The position numbers and the translations under genes were made by a program. From Sphingobacteriia bacterium (GTDB lineage Bacteria > Bacteroidota > Bacteroidia > Bacteroidales > UBA7960), in contig JAABRR010000021.1 of NCBI GenBank assembly GCA_011390785.1, positions 1-64,000 on the forward strand: DNA of 64,000 nucleotides, in the 5' to 3' direction. Under the pieces are notes generated by a model that was given only the letters and a program-made list of their open reading frames with translations, made no database searches and was not told the origin of the DNA. The number at the start of each line of letters is the position of its first letter. The stretch's first letter is position 1. Positions 36,420 to 44,671 of the stretch are shown here, in pieces.

Positions 36420-36487
36420 TCAGGATGGTCTTTTGAAAACCGGTATTCACAGGCTGTAGGAGATGATCTTGATCTTCTGTCTGCCGG

Positions 36488-37648
36488 CTATTTGCCACCC
36501 AGAATCTGCTTCATCCCGGAAATAACGAAAGGTAAAATGGGCACTGCATTCCGAATTTTGAATTCTTCCCAGAAAGTACTTTCGTTGGCCAGAAAGGCAA
36601 GTATGCTTTCAGGTTTTACTTTTTTGAAAAGGCTGGAAAAGATCTTTTCTCCGGTCATGCTTCCGGTCATCAGCACATCCAGCAGGGTAAGATCGTACCA
36701 GAGAAATTTTCTGTCAGTAAGTGTTGGGCTTATGGCAGGCGACTGGTTGTGTTTTAACCGGTTGGCTACTTCTTCAAGGTGTGTCTGTACAAACTGAAAC
36801 GTGTAACCGCTGCTGGGTTTGGTAAAACCACCTGCAGTACCAATGTTAATGATTCTTTTATACTTTCCCTGGTATCTTTTAAAACGGGCCTTCGACATGG
36901 GTATCACCCCAAACTCGCTATGGGTAATTTCGTAATCTTCAATCTGCAGGTCTTCGCGGATGTACCTGCGTAGTTCGGTTTCATATTCTTTGGGAGTCAG
37001 CGTTTTTGGACTAAACAATGTGTATTCAACCAGGGCTTCTGTATCCTTTGTGGGCAAAACATACATAAACGTGGTGCCATGTTGCTGATTTAGCCTGAAA
37101 TCCATCAGGGTGGCAATCTTGCTATTGAAAACGGGTTGCTCAGTTTTGATGTACCAGCCTGTAAAATGCTGCAAAAGGGTGTTTTTTTCATCCATTTCAG
37201 GATGAAACAGCCCGGTGGAGTTAAATACATATTCAGCTTCATATTCGCCGGCATCTGTTTTTACTGAACCCCGGTTTCCCTTTTCGGCAATACCGGAAAT
37301 TTTTTCGTTAATGAAAGTCACATTGGGAAACGTTTCAGCAAGATCGAGCACCAGTTTGTAAAAATCGCCCGACTGGATCATTTTGTAACGATACTTCTCC
37401 ATCTCAAATTCACGGGAAACATCTTGCGCAAAGAAACGGAGTGTTTCCCACTGATGGCAAACGATCGGTTCAAAGGGGCCGTTGTGTTTTTCCCAAAAGC
37501 ACCAGGTGCGGTCGTTTTCTTTCTTTTTCAGGGGGTCAATAACAAGTATGTTTTTTGTTTTCAGCAAATCATCATTCAGCAGATGGTACAACAAACTTAA
37601 TCCGGCCAGGCCCGAGCCCGCAATAATGTAATCGTGATCTTTACTCAT
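36488..37648 (-). CDS. Lycopene beta-cyclase family protein
   Basis: 386 residues from ATG 37648. DYIIAGSGLAGLSLLYHLL is the FAD dinucleotide-binding loop; IDPLKKKENDRTWCFWE, YVFNSTGLFHP and INIGTAGGFTKPSSGYTF are typical of CrtY/CrtL lycopene cyclases, which close the rings of lycopene to give beta-carotene. An in-frame ATG nine codons earlier (37675) is less likely because the FAD motif usually sits very near the start. No other carotenoid gene (crtB, crtI, crtZ) is in the window, so the substrate must come from elsewhere. Confidence 0.85.
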   Translation of the reverse strand: MSKDHDYIIAGSGLAGLSLLYHLLNDDLLKTKNILVIDPLKKKENDRTWCFWEKHNGPFEPIVCHQWETLRFFAQDVSREFEMEKYRYKMIQSGDFYKLVLDLAETFPNVTFINEKISGIAEKGNRGSVKTDAGEYEAEYVFNSTGLFHPEMDEKNTLLQHFTGWYIKTEQPVFNSKIATLMDFRLNQQHGTTFMYVLPTKDTEALVEYTLFSPKTLTPKEYETELRRYIREDLQIEDYEITHSEFGVIPMSKARFKRYQGKYKRIINIGTAGGFTKPSSGYTFQFVQTHLEEVANRLKHNQSPAISPTLTDRKFLWYDLTLLDVLMTGSMTGEKIFSSLFKKVKPESILAFLANESTFWEEFKIRNAVPILPFVISGMKQILGGK

Positions 37649-37778
37649 GGTTTCAATGTGAAGGTTTCTAGGCAAGGGGCAAATTATAAAGGCTTACAAC
37701 AAGATGTGATGATAAAACTCAACACCAGAACATATTACACACTTTTTTGCACCTACCAAATCTTAAATTTTATAACTT

Positions 37779-37811
37779 TCTGTACTACTGACAGCCTAAA
37801 CATTAATTTTG
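37779..37811 (+). promoter_or_regulatory. Probable promoter of the response regulator/kinase pair
   Basis: TCTG (37779-37782, one mismatch to TTTG), 21-nt spacer, TAATTTTG (37804-37811). The ATG at 37921 is 109 nt downstream. Confidence 0.45.
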
Positions 37812-37920
37812 TATGGTTAGTTCATTTGGGTAAAGAATCGTTGCCATAAACATTCAATCCTGTTAAATAAACATTCCCTTATTTCATGAGTTAATTATTT
37901 TTATTGTTAAATATTACACC

Positions 37921-38604
37921 ATGAAAATTCACATTACCGAAGATAACCCCAAACTTCTGGCAGAGATCCGAAAAGCCTTGCTTTCAGCTGATTTTATGTG
38001 CGATGCATCATCAGGTTTTGAGCATGCCATTGAAAAGATCATGCTGTATTCTTACGATGTTTTTCTGGTAGATGTGAATTTGCCCGATGGCAGTGGTCTG
38101 GATCTGATAGCAAAAATCAGGGAGAATCATCCGCAATCAGGCATTATCATTGTTTCGGCGCGCGATGCGGTACATCAGAAAATTGAGGGCCTCGATATGG
38201 GTGCCGATGATTACATTGCCAAACCTTTCGATATGGCCGAGCTGGTTGCCAGGGTACGTGCGGTATTCCGACGGAAGAAGCTCGACGGCAACAGTACAAT
38301 AAAATATGGGATGCTGGATGTCGAAACTAAAAAAAGGGAGGTTACCGTTAAGAGCCAGTTGATTGATCTTACGCGCAGCGAATATGATATTCTTCTCTTT
38401 TTTCTTGCCAACCCATCAAGGGTAATAACCCGCGAAGCCATTGCAGAACACATCTGGGGCGACAATATGGATATGGCTGATTCTTATGATTTTATCTATT
38501 CGCACATCAAAAACCTAAGGAAAAAACTGGTGGGAGCCGGAGCGGCTGATCCTTTAAAATCAGTTTATGGAGTAGGGTATAAACTCAACGCAGCAAACGA
38601 ATGA
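37921..38604 (+). CDS. OmpR/PhoB-family response regulator
   Basis: 227 residues. The receiver domain has the acidic pair near ITEDNPK, phospho-acceptor Asp51 in VFLVDVNLPDG, and the conserved Lys in DDYIAKPFDMAEL. A C-terminal winged helix (about 130-225, LTRSEYDILLFFLANPSRVITREAIAEHIWG and the end VYGVGYKL) binds DNA. The stop overlaps the kinase start by ATGA, so the pair is co-translated. A YgiW-like gene downstream makes a QseB-like regulator plausible. Confidence 0.94.
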   Translation: MKIHITEDNPKLLAEIRKALLSADFMCDASSGFEHAIEKIMLYSYDVFLVDVNLPDGSGLDLIAKIRENHPQSGIIIVSARDAVHQKIEGLDMGADDYIAKPFDMAELVARVRAVFRRKKLDGNSTIKYGMLDVETKKREVTVKSQLIDLTRSEYDILLFFLANPSRVITREAIAEHIWGDNMDMADSYDFIYSHIKNLRKKLVGAGAADPLKSVYGVGYKLNAANE

Positions 38605-39872
38605 CAGCAAAACTAAAAAACAGAAATTCCGGGAGTCTGCTCAACAGATTTTCCCGTAGTGTGTTAATCTGGCTGCTGCCGGTGGTTATTGTTAGTGGAG
38701 TGCTTGGTTATTTTATGATAAAATACATTTCCGGAAGCGAGGTAAATGAGTTTCTTACCTACGAAATGGATAGAATTATTGATTACAGTAAGGTACATAA
38801 TGATTTGCCCCAGTACCAGATGGTTGCCGATATTTTGCCGGGCAAACAAACCGGAAAACCATTTTTCAGAGACACCCTGATACTTGAAACCGGCGATATG
38901 GAAATGGCTCCCTATCGTGAACTTCTTTTCCCCCTTGAATTTGACGATGGCGAATACACCATTGTGCTGCGCCACCTATTGCTCGACCGCGAGTCGGTTA
39001 TAAAAGGTACACTTTTGGTAACTTTTGGACTTAGCCTGTTGATTTTTATCGTGGTTCTGGGCATTGTTCCTATGGTGGCCCGAAATGTATGGAGCCCTTT
39101 TTACACATCACTGGGCCTGCTCAGGGGTTTTCATCCCGAAAAACCCTTGCCAAGGTTTCCGCAAAGCGATATAGTTGAATTTTCCGAAATGAATGATTCT
39201 GTGGGGAAACTCCTGGTAAGAGTTAAGCAGGATTACCAAAAAGCTCAGGAGTTTAACGACAATTCATCGCACGAAATGCAAACGCAACTGGCAATTATCA
39301 AAGCTACTACAGAGAATATGTTGTCGGTTGATGAGAGATCAGTTCCACAGGAATGGGTAGAACAAATCAATAAGATACACCAGTCGGCATCACGCCTGAG
39401 CCAGATCCAGAGATCGTTATTGTTGCTCAGCCGCATCGGCAATCGCGAGTTCGACAACAACCAATGGATTGATGTAAAAAAACACCTGGAAAGCACCCTT
39501 CAATTTTTTGACGAAATGATAGAAATGCGCAATATCTCTGTGCAGTTGCAACTGGATGAATGCAAAATTTTTATGGATCCTGGGCTGGCCAATGTATTAT
39601 TAAATAATCTTGTTAAAAATGCAGTAAAGCATAACCTGGATAATGGATTTATTGACATTACACTTAGCGAAAAATCTCTCCGAATCTCAAACCCCGGCAT
39701 TAAATCCAGTCGGTCACCGGAAACCATGAAACGCCGCTTTGCCAAAGGACCCGATGGGAACAGGGGAGTTGGCCTGGCAATAGTAGATCAGATTTGCTCC
39801 ATCTACGATTTTACCTTCCAATACAAAACAGAGGAAGAAAATCTACATATTTTTGAGATTTTTTTCAAATAA
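38601..39872 (+). CDS. Sensor histidine kinase
   Basis: 423 residues. Two membrane segments (about 16-36 and 135-160) enclose a periplasmic sensor of about 100 residues. The cytoplasmic part has a dimerisation helix with phospho-acceptor His224 in SSHEMQTQLAIIKA, an N box NNLVKNAVKHN, and a G box DGNRGVGLAIVDQIC. The sequence after the second helix does not show a clear HAMP pattern. The start overlaps the regulator stop (ATGA). The signal sensed is unknown. Confidence 0.92.
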   Translation: MTAKLKNRNSGSLLNRFSRSVLIWLLPVVIVSGVLGYFMIKYISGSEVNEFLTYEMDRIIDYSKVHNDLPQYQMVADILPGKQTGKPFFRDTLILETGDMEMAPYRELLFPLEFDDGEYTIVLRHLLLDRESVIKGTLLVTFGLSLLIFIVVLGIVPMVARNVWSPFYTSLGLLRGFHPEKPLPRFPQSDIVEFSEMNDSVGKLLVRVKQDYQKAQEFNDNSSHEMQTQLAIIKATTENMLSVDERSVPQEWVEQINKIHQSASRLSQIQRSLLLLSRIGNREFDNNQWIDVKKHLESTLQFFDEMIEMRNISVQLQLDECKIFMDPGLANVLLNNLVKNAVKHNLDNGFIDITLSEKSLRISNPGIKSSRSPETMKRRFAKGPDGNRGVGLAIVDQICSIYDFTFQYKTEEENLHIFEIFFK

Positions 39873-39910
39873 ACCATCCCTTTCTACAAAATCTCTCCAG
39901 ATTCCTATTC

Positions 39911-39918
39911 TATTTTTG
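39911..39918 (+). promoter_or_regulatory. Possible -7 box of the OB-fold gene
   Basis: TATTTTTG fits TAnnTTTG, 40 nt before the ATG at 39959. No clear TTTG upstream. Weak. Confidence 0.35.
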
Positions 39919-39958
39919 TCTCAGTTAATCTATTAAAAACCCTTTAATACAGACAAAA

Positions 39959-40381
39959 ATGAAAAATCTTGTTTTAATTTCCCTTCTTTTTATTTCTACT
40001 GCGGCCAGTGCCCAGTTTGTAAGTAGTGATTCCAAAATTCATAATGTGCAATATGTAAAAGACAATGCAATCCGATACAGCTTTACCGATCGTACTGTGC
40101 GTTTGAATGGGTATATTGTTGAGCATATTCGCGAAGATTATTACCTGTTCAGAGATGCTTCCGGCGATATGAGAGTAGAGATCTACCCTTCGCGCATGCC
40201 GTCAACCCCTTTCACCAAAAACACGAGGGTAACACTTACCGGTGAAGTAGATCTTTTTTTCCTCAGGCCCGAAATCTTTGTATCATCCATTTCATTGATC
40301 GACCAGGATAATAACATAGTGCCTGATTCCAGGATGCCTGCCGTTTCGAAGCGCAATAATTATCAATATGATTATTACTAA
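39959..40381 (+). CDS. YgiW/YdeI-type OB-fold (BOF) periplasmic protein
   Basis: 140 residues. Signal peptide LVLISLLFISTAASAQ, then a BOF domain (PF04076): VRLNGYIVEHIREDYYLFRDASGDMRVEI and TRVTLTGEVDLFFLRPEIFVSSISLI are the family strands. E. coli YgiW and YdeI are stress-related envelope proteins, and ygiW is the neighbour of qseBC; here the gene likewise follows a regulator/kinase pair, 86 bp away. The C-terminal tail (NNIVPDSRMPAVSKRNNYQ) lies outside the domain; a decayed copy of it is found at 41206-41316. Confidence 0.82.
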   Translation: MKNLVLISLLFISTAASAQFVSSDSKIHNVQYVKDNAIRYSFTDRTVRLNGYIVEHIREDYYLFRDASGDMRVEIYPSRMPSTPFTKNTRVTLTGEVDLFFLRPEIFVSSISLIDQDNNIVPDSRMPAVSKRNNYQYDYY

Positions 40382-40401
40382 CCTTTAAAACTAATTATGC
40401 T

Positions 40402-40899
40402 ATGAAATCAATATTTGTAACTACACTGGCTTTTTTACTCACCGTTTCTTTTACCAGTTGCGAAGAAGTTGAAGCTATTATTCCAGACCTTCCATCAAAT
40501 GATCAAAACAGCCAGGGTTCCAACCCCGATGGAAGCAATAACCAGGGAGCTACCTTTCAGCTTACCCCGTCTGATCTGCAAACCAATTTGACATCAAAAA
40601 ACTGGAAAATCAATCTGTTTATTGAAAACTTTGATAATGAAACCAGTGATTTTGCAGGCTATGGTTTTACGTTCAGTGGCAATGGGACTGTTGAAGCTCA
40701 AAAGGGTAATACTACACGGAACGGCACATGGGGTACCTATACAGATGACGGTCAAACCGAATTCTGGATGTCATTCCCTTACACTGACTACTTCGATGAA
40801 CTTTCAGATGACTGGTATCTGAAGATCAATACATCTGAAAAGATCAGGTTTGAAGATAGCAACCCCAACAAAGATGTACTGGTTCTTATACCATACTGA
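40402..40899 (+). CDS. Lipocalin-like lipoprotein
   Basis: 165 residues. Leader FVTTLAFLLTVSFTSC with lipobox Cys20, a Ser/Asn/Gln-rich linker (DQNSQGSNPDGSNNQG), then a small beta domain (NWKINLFIENFDNETSDFAGYGFTFSGNGTVEA, GTWGTYTDDGQTEFWMSFP, YLKINTSEKIRFEDSN) that resembles the lipocalin-like domains of Bacteroidota lipoproteins. No ligand is known. The 12-bp upstream leader (CCTTTAAAACTAATTATGCT) is nearly identical to that of the barrel gene at 41316. A hairpin terminator follows at 40917-40947. Confidence 0.7.
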   Translation: MKSIFVTTLAFLLTVSFTSCEEVEAIIPDLPSNDQNSQGSNPDGSNNQGATFQLTPSDLQTNLTSKNWKINLFIENFDNETSDFAGYGFTFSGNGTVEAQKGNTTRNGTWGTYTDDGQTEFWMSFPYTDYFDELSDDWYLKINTSEKIRFEDSNPNKDVLVLIPY

Positions 40900-40916
40900 T
40901 GAATGGTAATCATCTG

Positions 40917-40947
40917 ATAAGTGCCGGCCAATCTTACCGGCACTTAT
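40917..40947 (+). terminator. Hairpin terminator after the lipocalin-like gene
   Basis: ATAAGTGCCGG (40917-40927), 9-nt loop, CCGGCACTTAT (40937-40947): an 11-bp perfect stem, followed by a pyrimidine-rich stretch without a pure T-run. The stem core AAGTGCCG matches that of the hairpin at 535-577. Confidence 0.65.
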
Positions 40948-41015
40948 TCTACTCCCTTATAATCCGGTATAAATTTAAAATGACAAACTTTTTATTTACA
41001 TTAAATATTTTCGCT

Positions 41016-41207
41016 ATGAACAAATCAACTAAGTTAAAAACAGGGATCATTATATCCGGAATTATCGCAGCAATAGCATATATTCTTGATGACATTTTTT
41101 ATTACTCAGATATGAAAATGGCTGAAATATTTGTTTTCCCGATCGCAGTTGTTCTAATAATTCCAATAGCAGTTTTTCTGATAGTTCCCTATTTTCAGAA
41201 AGAATAA
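41016..41207 (+). CDS. Small membrane protein (63 residues)
   Basis: From ATG 41016 the peptide MNKSTKLKTGIIISGIIAAI continues into two hydrophobic segments (about 10-24 and 40-57) separated by DDIFYYSDMKMAE, ending FQKE. The in-frame upstream ATG near 40900 is rejected because the terminator hairpin lies between them. No family recognised. It may be a phage-shock- or PspC-like small membrane protein, but nothing proves this. Confidence 0.55.
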   Translation: MNKSTKLKTGIIISGIIAAIAYILDDIFYYSDMKMAEIFVFPIAVVLIIPIAVFLIVPYFQKE

Positions 41208-41316
41208 CTCTGATAAACCGGGAGAATAACATAGTGCCTGATTTCAACAACTCTGCTGTTTCAACACGGAGCAATTATCAAAATGAATATTACTTACCTT
41301 TAAAAAAATTATGCTA
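41206..41316 (+). pseudogene. Decayed duplicate of the OB-fold gene tail and following leader
   Basis: The stretch repeats 40292-40402 with about four-fifths identity by eye (best from 41225 to 41315). Read in the matching frame it gives ITLINRENNIVPDF then SAVSTRSNYQNEYY, against SISLIDQDNNIVPDS and PAVSKRNNYQYDYY of the intact gene. The stop TAA has become TTA, so the frame continues. The repeat ends at the start codon of the downstream gene, so the whole leader of 40402 was copied with it. No start or signal peptide remains. Confidence 0.75.
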
Positions 41317-41945
41317 TGAAAAAGAATCTTATCTCCGGAATTATTACCGGATTCGTTTTATTGAGTCTGAACAGTTTTGCATCAGATAACTCCAAACAAT
41401 CACTAATGAGTTCATTTTCCCTTAATAACCTTGACTTAATGGTTTCCGGAGGTGCTGAATTCAGCACCATAGGGGGTGCAAATGTGGGAAGTGGCGATTT
41501 TCGGCTGGGGGCGGTACTGAATAATCATTTTACTACAGCCCTGTATTATCAGCGATCGGTAAACGAATTTGTACCTGTTAATGAGTTTGCCCCGGGATTA
41601 TATACCGAGTACCAGTCTGTTGGTGGCATGCTGGGGTTTACCATATTTCCAAACAGGATGCTTCATGCTACTTTCCCGGTAAGGGTGGGCTATGGCCATC
41701 TTGAAATGGATTCCGATTCCGATTGGGACGGATGGATGCAAAACGAGCAGCACCTTTTAATCATTCAACCCGGCGCTTTTGCTGTTTTGAATGTCACCCC
41801 CGCAGTAAGTTTGTATATGGGTGCTACCTACCGGTTTACCAATAATTTTCAATACCGGTCAATTACTGAAGCGAATATGATGGGATTCACAGGCCAGATC
41901 GGTTTAAAATTTCAGATGCCGGTTGGTGTTATTAGGAATTTGTGA
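41316..41945 (+). CDS. Outer-membrane beta-barrel-like protein
   Basis: 209 residues. Signal peptide ending near NSFASDN (about residue 22). The mature part alternates Gly/aromatic strands (MVSGGAEFSTIGGANVGSGDFRLGAVL, TTALYYQRSVNEF, SLYMGATYRFTNNFQYR, GFTGQIGLKFQMPVG), as in small Bacteroidota barrels of the OmpW/porin-like type. No ligand known. The leader was copied from the lipocalin-like gene region (see 41206-41316). A long hairpin follows. Confidence 0.75.
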   Translation: MKKNLISGIITGFVLLSLNSFASDNSKQSLMSSFSLNNLDLMVSGGAEFSTIGGANVGSGDFRLGAVLNNHFTTALYYQRSVNEFVPVNEFAPGLYTEYQSVGGMLGFTIFPNRMLHATFPVRVGYGHLEMDSDSDWDGWMQNEQHLLIIQPGAFAVLNVTPAVSLYMGATYRFTNNFQYRSITEANMMGFTGQIGLKFQMPVGVIRNL

Positions 41946-41952
41946 AAAATAT

Positions 41953-42017
41953 AAAGGGGGAGAAAGTAAAGTCTGGAATCAAGGCAAGAATACATTCAAC
42001 TTTACTTTCTCCTTTAT
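41953..42017. terminator. Long hairpin between convergent genes
   Basis: AAAGGGGGAGAAAGTAAAGT (41953-41972) pairs with ACTTTACTTTCTCCTTT (41999-42015) with three unpaired G, giving about 17 bp. A T-rich tail follows on the plus strand. It separates the barrel gene (+) and the AlkD-like gene (-). Confidence 0.7.
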
Positions 42018-42725
42018 TTATCTTTTCATGGCTTCTATTTTCTGTGCCTTTGGCATTTTTTCTATCGCATAGCGTAATGCGGTTCGTGGCATAATGGTTT
42101 TATTTTCCATTACATATCGGAATACTTCGTCCTGGTAAAATCCACTTGTTACTTTGAGCATCCAGCCATAGCCTTTTTGTACCATATCGTCCTGATCTGT
42201 TAACAAAATATCTGCAATTTCAAAAATATCTTCCTGAAATTTACCTCTCCGGGCAGGAACAATAAGCGACACAGCCGCAGCCCTTCGCATCCATCGGTTG
42301 TTTGACAATGCCCAGTCTTTGAGATGGCGAATTTGATCGGGGTAGCGCTCAAGCAATTCGCCTACGGTATGGTTACAGAAAGTATCGCATGAAGCCCAGT
42401 TATTTATATAGCTATCTATCCATGTGGCGAACAGATCAATATCGGTGGCTTCATATTGTTTTCTAACGGAATAAGACCAATGGTAAGCCACAAACGATTC
42501 CTCCAAAATTCCTGATTGAAACAAAATCTCACACAATTCAAAAATATCAGTTTTGGTTTTGAGATCAAGCGATTTGAAAACATCCGTGCTTATTTTTCTT
42601 ACCACAGCTGTTTTCACACCATAAAGCTGTATTTTTTCTTTGAAAAATCTCTGGCTGCTTTGCAAGGTTTTTTCATCAATGTTTTTCTTTAATTCTTGGC
42701 GAGTCGTTTCAATGATTTCCTGCAT
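42018..42725 (-). CDS. AlkD-like DNA alkylation repair protein
   Basis: 235 residues. All-helical HEAT-like repeats: FKEKIQLYGVKTAVVRKI, LCEILFQSGILEESFVAYHW, DSYINNWASCDTFCNHTVGELL, NRWMRRAAAVSLIVPARRG and DQDDMVQKGYGWMLKV are the blocks of the AlkD/DNA_alkylation family (PF08713). The Trp and Asp in NNWASCD are the base-contacting residues of the family. It should remove alkylated purines without base flipping. It has no close partner. Confidence 0.9.
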   Translation of the reverse strand: MQEIIETTRQELKKNIDEKTLQSSQRFFKEKIQLYGVKTAVVRKISTDVFKSLDLKTKTDIFELCEILFQSGILEESFVAYHWSYSVRKQYEATDIDLFATWIDSYINNWASCDTFCNHTVGELLERYPDQIRHLKDWALSNNRWMRRAAAVSLIVPARRGKFQEDIFEIADILLTDQDDMVQKGYGWMLKVTSGFYQDEVFRYVMENKTIMPRTALRYAIEKMPKAQKIEAMKR

Positions 42726-42808
42726 TACCTAAAACTTATTGGTTGAAGAAGGTGGTTTATTCTGAAGTATCTGTTATATCAATCCCCAGATATATTGGCA
42801 AATTTACA

Positions 42809-43723
42809 TTAAATATTACTCTCTTTATCAAAGCTTTGTAACACATGTATTACGTGTTTCCTCAGTACATTCGAGTTGATGGCGCCTGTAATATGACCTG
42901 TTTCAATGGTGTTGAGCGGATAGCCGTTATAGCTCTTTCTTTGTAAATCATACTCAATAAACTGGTCATATCTTGCAAGGAGGGGAAATACATTAGTAGT
43001 GTTTTTATTTTCAAATACCCTATTAAAATTCAACACTTTCCTAATGGTTTCAGGATTGTGATGAGCAATACCTGAAACCATTTTTCTGTATTTGCTTTTC
43101 AGGAACAATTCGCCCAGATAGGTACCAGCCATTAAGGGAGCATATGCGGTAGATGTATTGTAAACTGCCCGGTGCAGGTTGGTTACCCAGCCGCCAAGGC
43201 TGATTCCGGAAGTAATTATAGGTTTTAATGAAATTTTTCTGATTTGCATGATTAACTCCTCGTTTATCTTTGCCGAAGTGGCAATCATCGCAGCAAAGTT
43301 GCCCAGTTCAACCATACTGTTTTGATATTCCTTTAGTGTGCAATTATGAAAGGGTGCCCTTACAACAATTAAATTGACATCCAATTTTTCCGGGGTATTG
43401 ATGAATATTTGCCAGAAGGTATTTTTTGCACCTTTTTTAAAATCGAAAGGGCGCTCATTGTTGCCATGATGAAAGATGATGGTAGGGTAATCATTTCCTT
43501 TCCATTGAGCAACGCAAAAGGCAGGATCAAGCTTGCCTGCAGGGGTTTTCGCATTTACGTCAAATATTCCTTCGGTATCTATAGAAGGTATGGATAGTTC
43601 TATACATGCAATCTGCTCTTGAAGCGTTGGGCTTTCAATGCTTTTTGCAAAGAACTTCTTATTGCCGGCAATCCAGCTGCCAACAAAGGCAGTTAGCCTG
43701 TCTAAAAAAATGTGCTTGTTCAT
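42809..43723 (-). CDS. Alpha/beta hydrolase family protein
   Basis: 304 residues. PTIIFHHGNNERPFDF is the oxyanion strand, and PIITSGISLGGWVTNLHRAVY holds the GxSxG nucleophile elbow. LARYDQFIEYDL and NTIETGHITGA could supply the acid and the His. There is no signal peptide, so it is likely cytoplasmic. The ATG overlaps the TGA of the hydrolase upstream (ATGA), so the two are translationally coupled. Substrate unknown. Confidence 0.82.
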   Translation of the reverse strand: MNKHIFLDRLTAFVGSWIAGNKKFFAKSIESPTLQEQIACIELSIPSIDTEGIFDVNAKTPAGKLDPAFCVAQWKGNDYPTIIFHHGNNERPFDFKKGAKNTFWQIFINTPEKLDVNLIVVRAPFHNCTLKEYQNSMVELGNFAAMIATSAKINEELIMQIRKISLKPIITSGISLGGWVTNLHRAVYNTSTAYAPLMAGTYLGELFLKSKYRKMVSGIAHHNPETIRKVLNFNRVFENKNTTNVFPLLARYDQFIEYDLQRKSYNGYPLNTIETGHITGAINSNVLRKHVIHVLQSFDKESNI

Positions 43724-44670
43724 GAGTCAAACTGTTTAAAAAATTCCAGAATATCGTTTTTTATTTGGTCGGGTTGCTCGTGACCGATATTTTCATAAGT
43801 TTTGATTTGTGCATTTACTTCTTCTGTGTCATAAATTCGCCGGCAGTTTTCCCAGCGAATGGGTTGCATTTCCTTTCCCAGGGTGCTGAATATCAGTTCC
43901 CGTTCATTTTCGTCAAAAGCGTCTGCATAGGGTATGGCGTCATTGTCATCCAGCGCTCCCATAAAAAGAAACTGAGGGATTTCTTTAAATGCGGCAGGAT
44001 TGAAAGGTTTTTCAAACAGCTCCTGAAAATCAGCGGTTCCTAACGGGTAAGTCAGTTTTTCATGATTGATTTCATCAACGGGAAGAAATAATAATCCATT
44101 TACGCCGCCTGCCGCAAGGGCTTTTACCTTTTCGGGGTGTATGGCAGCAAATCGGTTAACAAAAGTGCCTGAAGCGGAAAACCCGGACATAAAAAACTGC
44201 TCGTGGGTAGTATATCCCATCTCTTTTAGTCTTACTCTGGCATCATCAATCATGGCAAGCAATTGAAGATCTAATCGTTCAAGTGATGTATTTTTTTGCA
44301 GCATTACATCACGATCGAGAGAATGGGTATAGATTTTAGATTGACTTTCACTGCGCGGAAATACAGGCACAAGGAGTGGGAGTTTCAAATTTTGTGCTAC
44401 ATAATTGCCTGCATAAAAATCGAGAGTGGCAATGCGTCGGGCTTTCTCCAGGTGTTTTTTGGCATCATCGCTTACGAATCCGGAGTTATTGGGTTCAATC
44501 ATCAGGGTCAACTCCTTATCATTGGCAACATTATCCGGGACAAACAAATAATAGGGGTAGTGAAATCCTTTTTCGGGACCTTCATTTACCAGCAAGACAT
44601 TTCCATTGGGTTGCGATTGCCAGCAGGCCTGAAGAAAAAGGAGCAGAAAAATAATTGAAAATCGGTGCAT
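43720..44670 (-). CDS. Alpha/beta hydrolase lipoprotein
   Basis: 316 residues. Leader FSIIFLLLFLQACWQS gives a lipobox at Cys16. HYPYYLFVPDNVAND and LPLLVPVFPRSES start the fold; EQFFMSGFSASGTFVNRFAAIHP has the nucleophile Ser in GFSASG; FMGALDDNDAIPY supplies an Asp and NIGHEQPDQI the His. It is close to PHB-depolymerase/peptidase S9-like extracellular esterases. It shares a 4-bp overlap with the hydrolase downstream, so a two-step extracellular and intracellular ester process is conceivable. Confidence 0.82.
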   Translation of the reverse strand: MHRFSIIFLLLFLQACWQSQPNGNVLLVNEGPEKGFHYPYYLFVPDNVANDKELTLMIEPNNSGFVSDDAKKHLEKARRIATLDFYAGNYVAQNLKLPLLVPVFPRSESQSKIYTHSLDRDVMLQKNTSLERLDLQLLAMIDDARVRLKEMGYTTHEQFFMSGFSASGTFVNRFAAIHPEKVKALAAGGVNGLLFLPVDEINHEKLTYPLGTADFQELFEKPFNPAAFKEIPQFLFMGALDDNDAIPYADAFDENERELIFSTLGKEMQPIRWENCRRIYDTEEVNAQIKTYENIGHEQPDQIKNDILEFFKQFDS

Positions 44671-44671
44671 G

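Noticed and set aside
40899-41015. Longer start for the small membrane protein (ATG near 40900)
   Set aside because: The extension would translate through the hairpin at 40917-40947, and its text has no leader character; ATG 41016 is preferred.
44296-44658. Plus-strand frame of 120 codons opposite the lipoprotein hydrolase
   Set aside because: Antisense to a gene with signal peptide and catalytic Ser; no domain or leader of its own.
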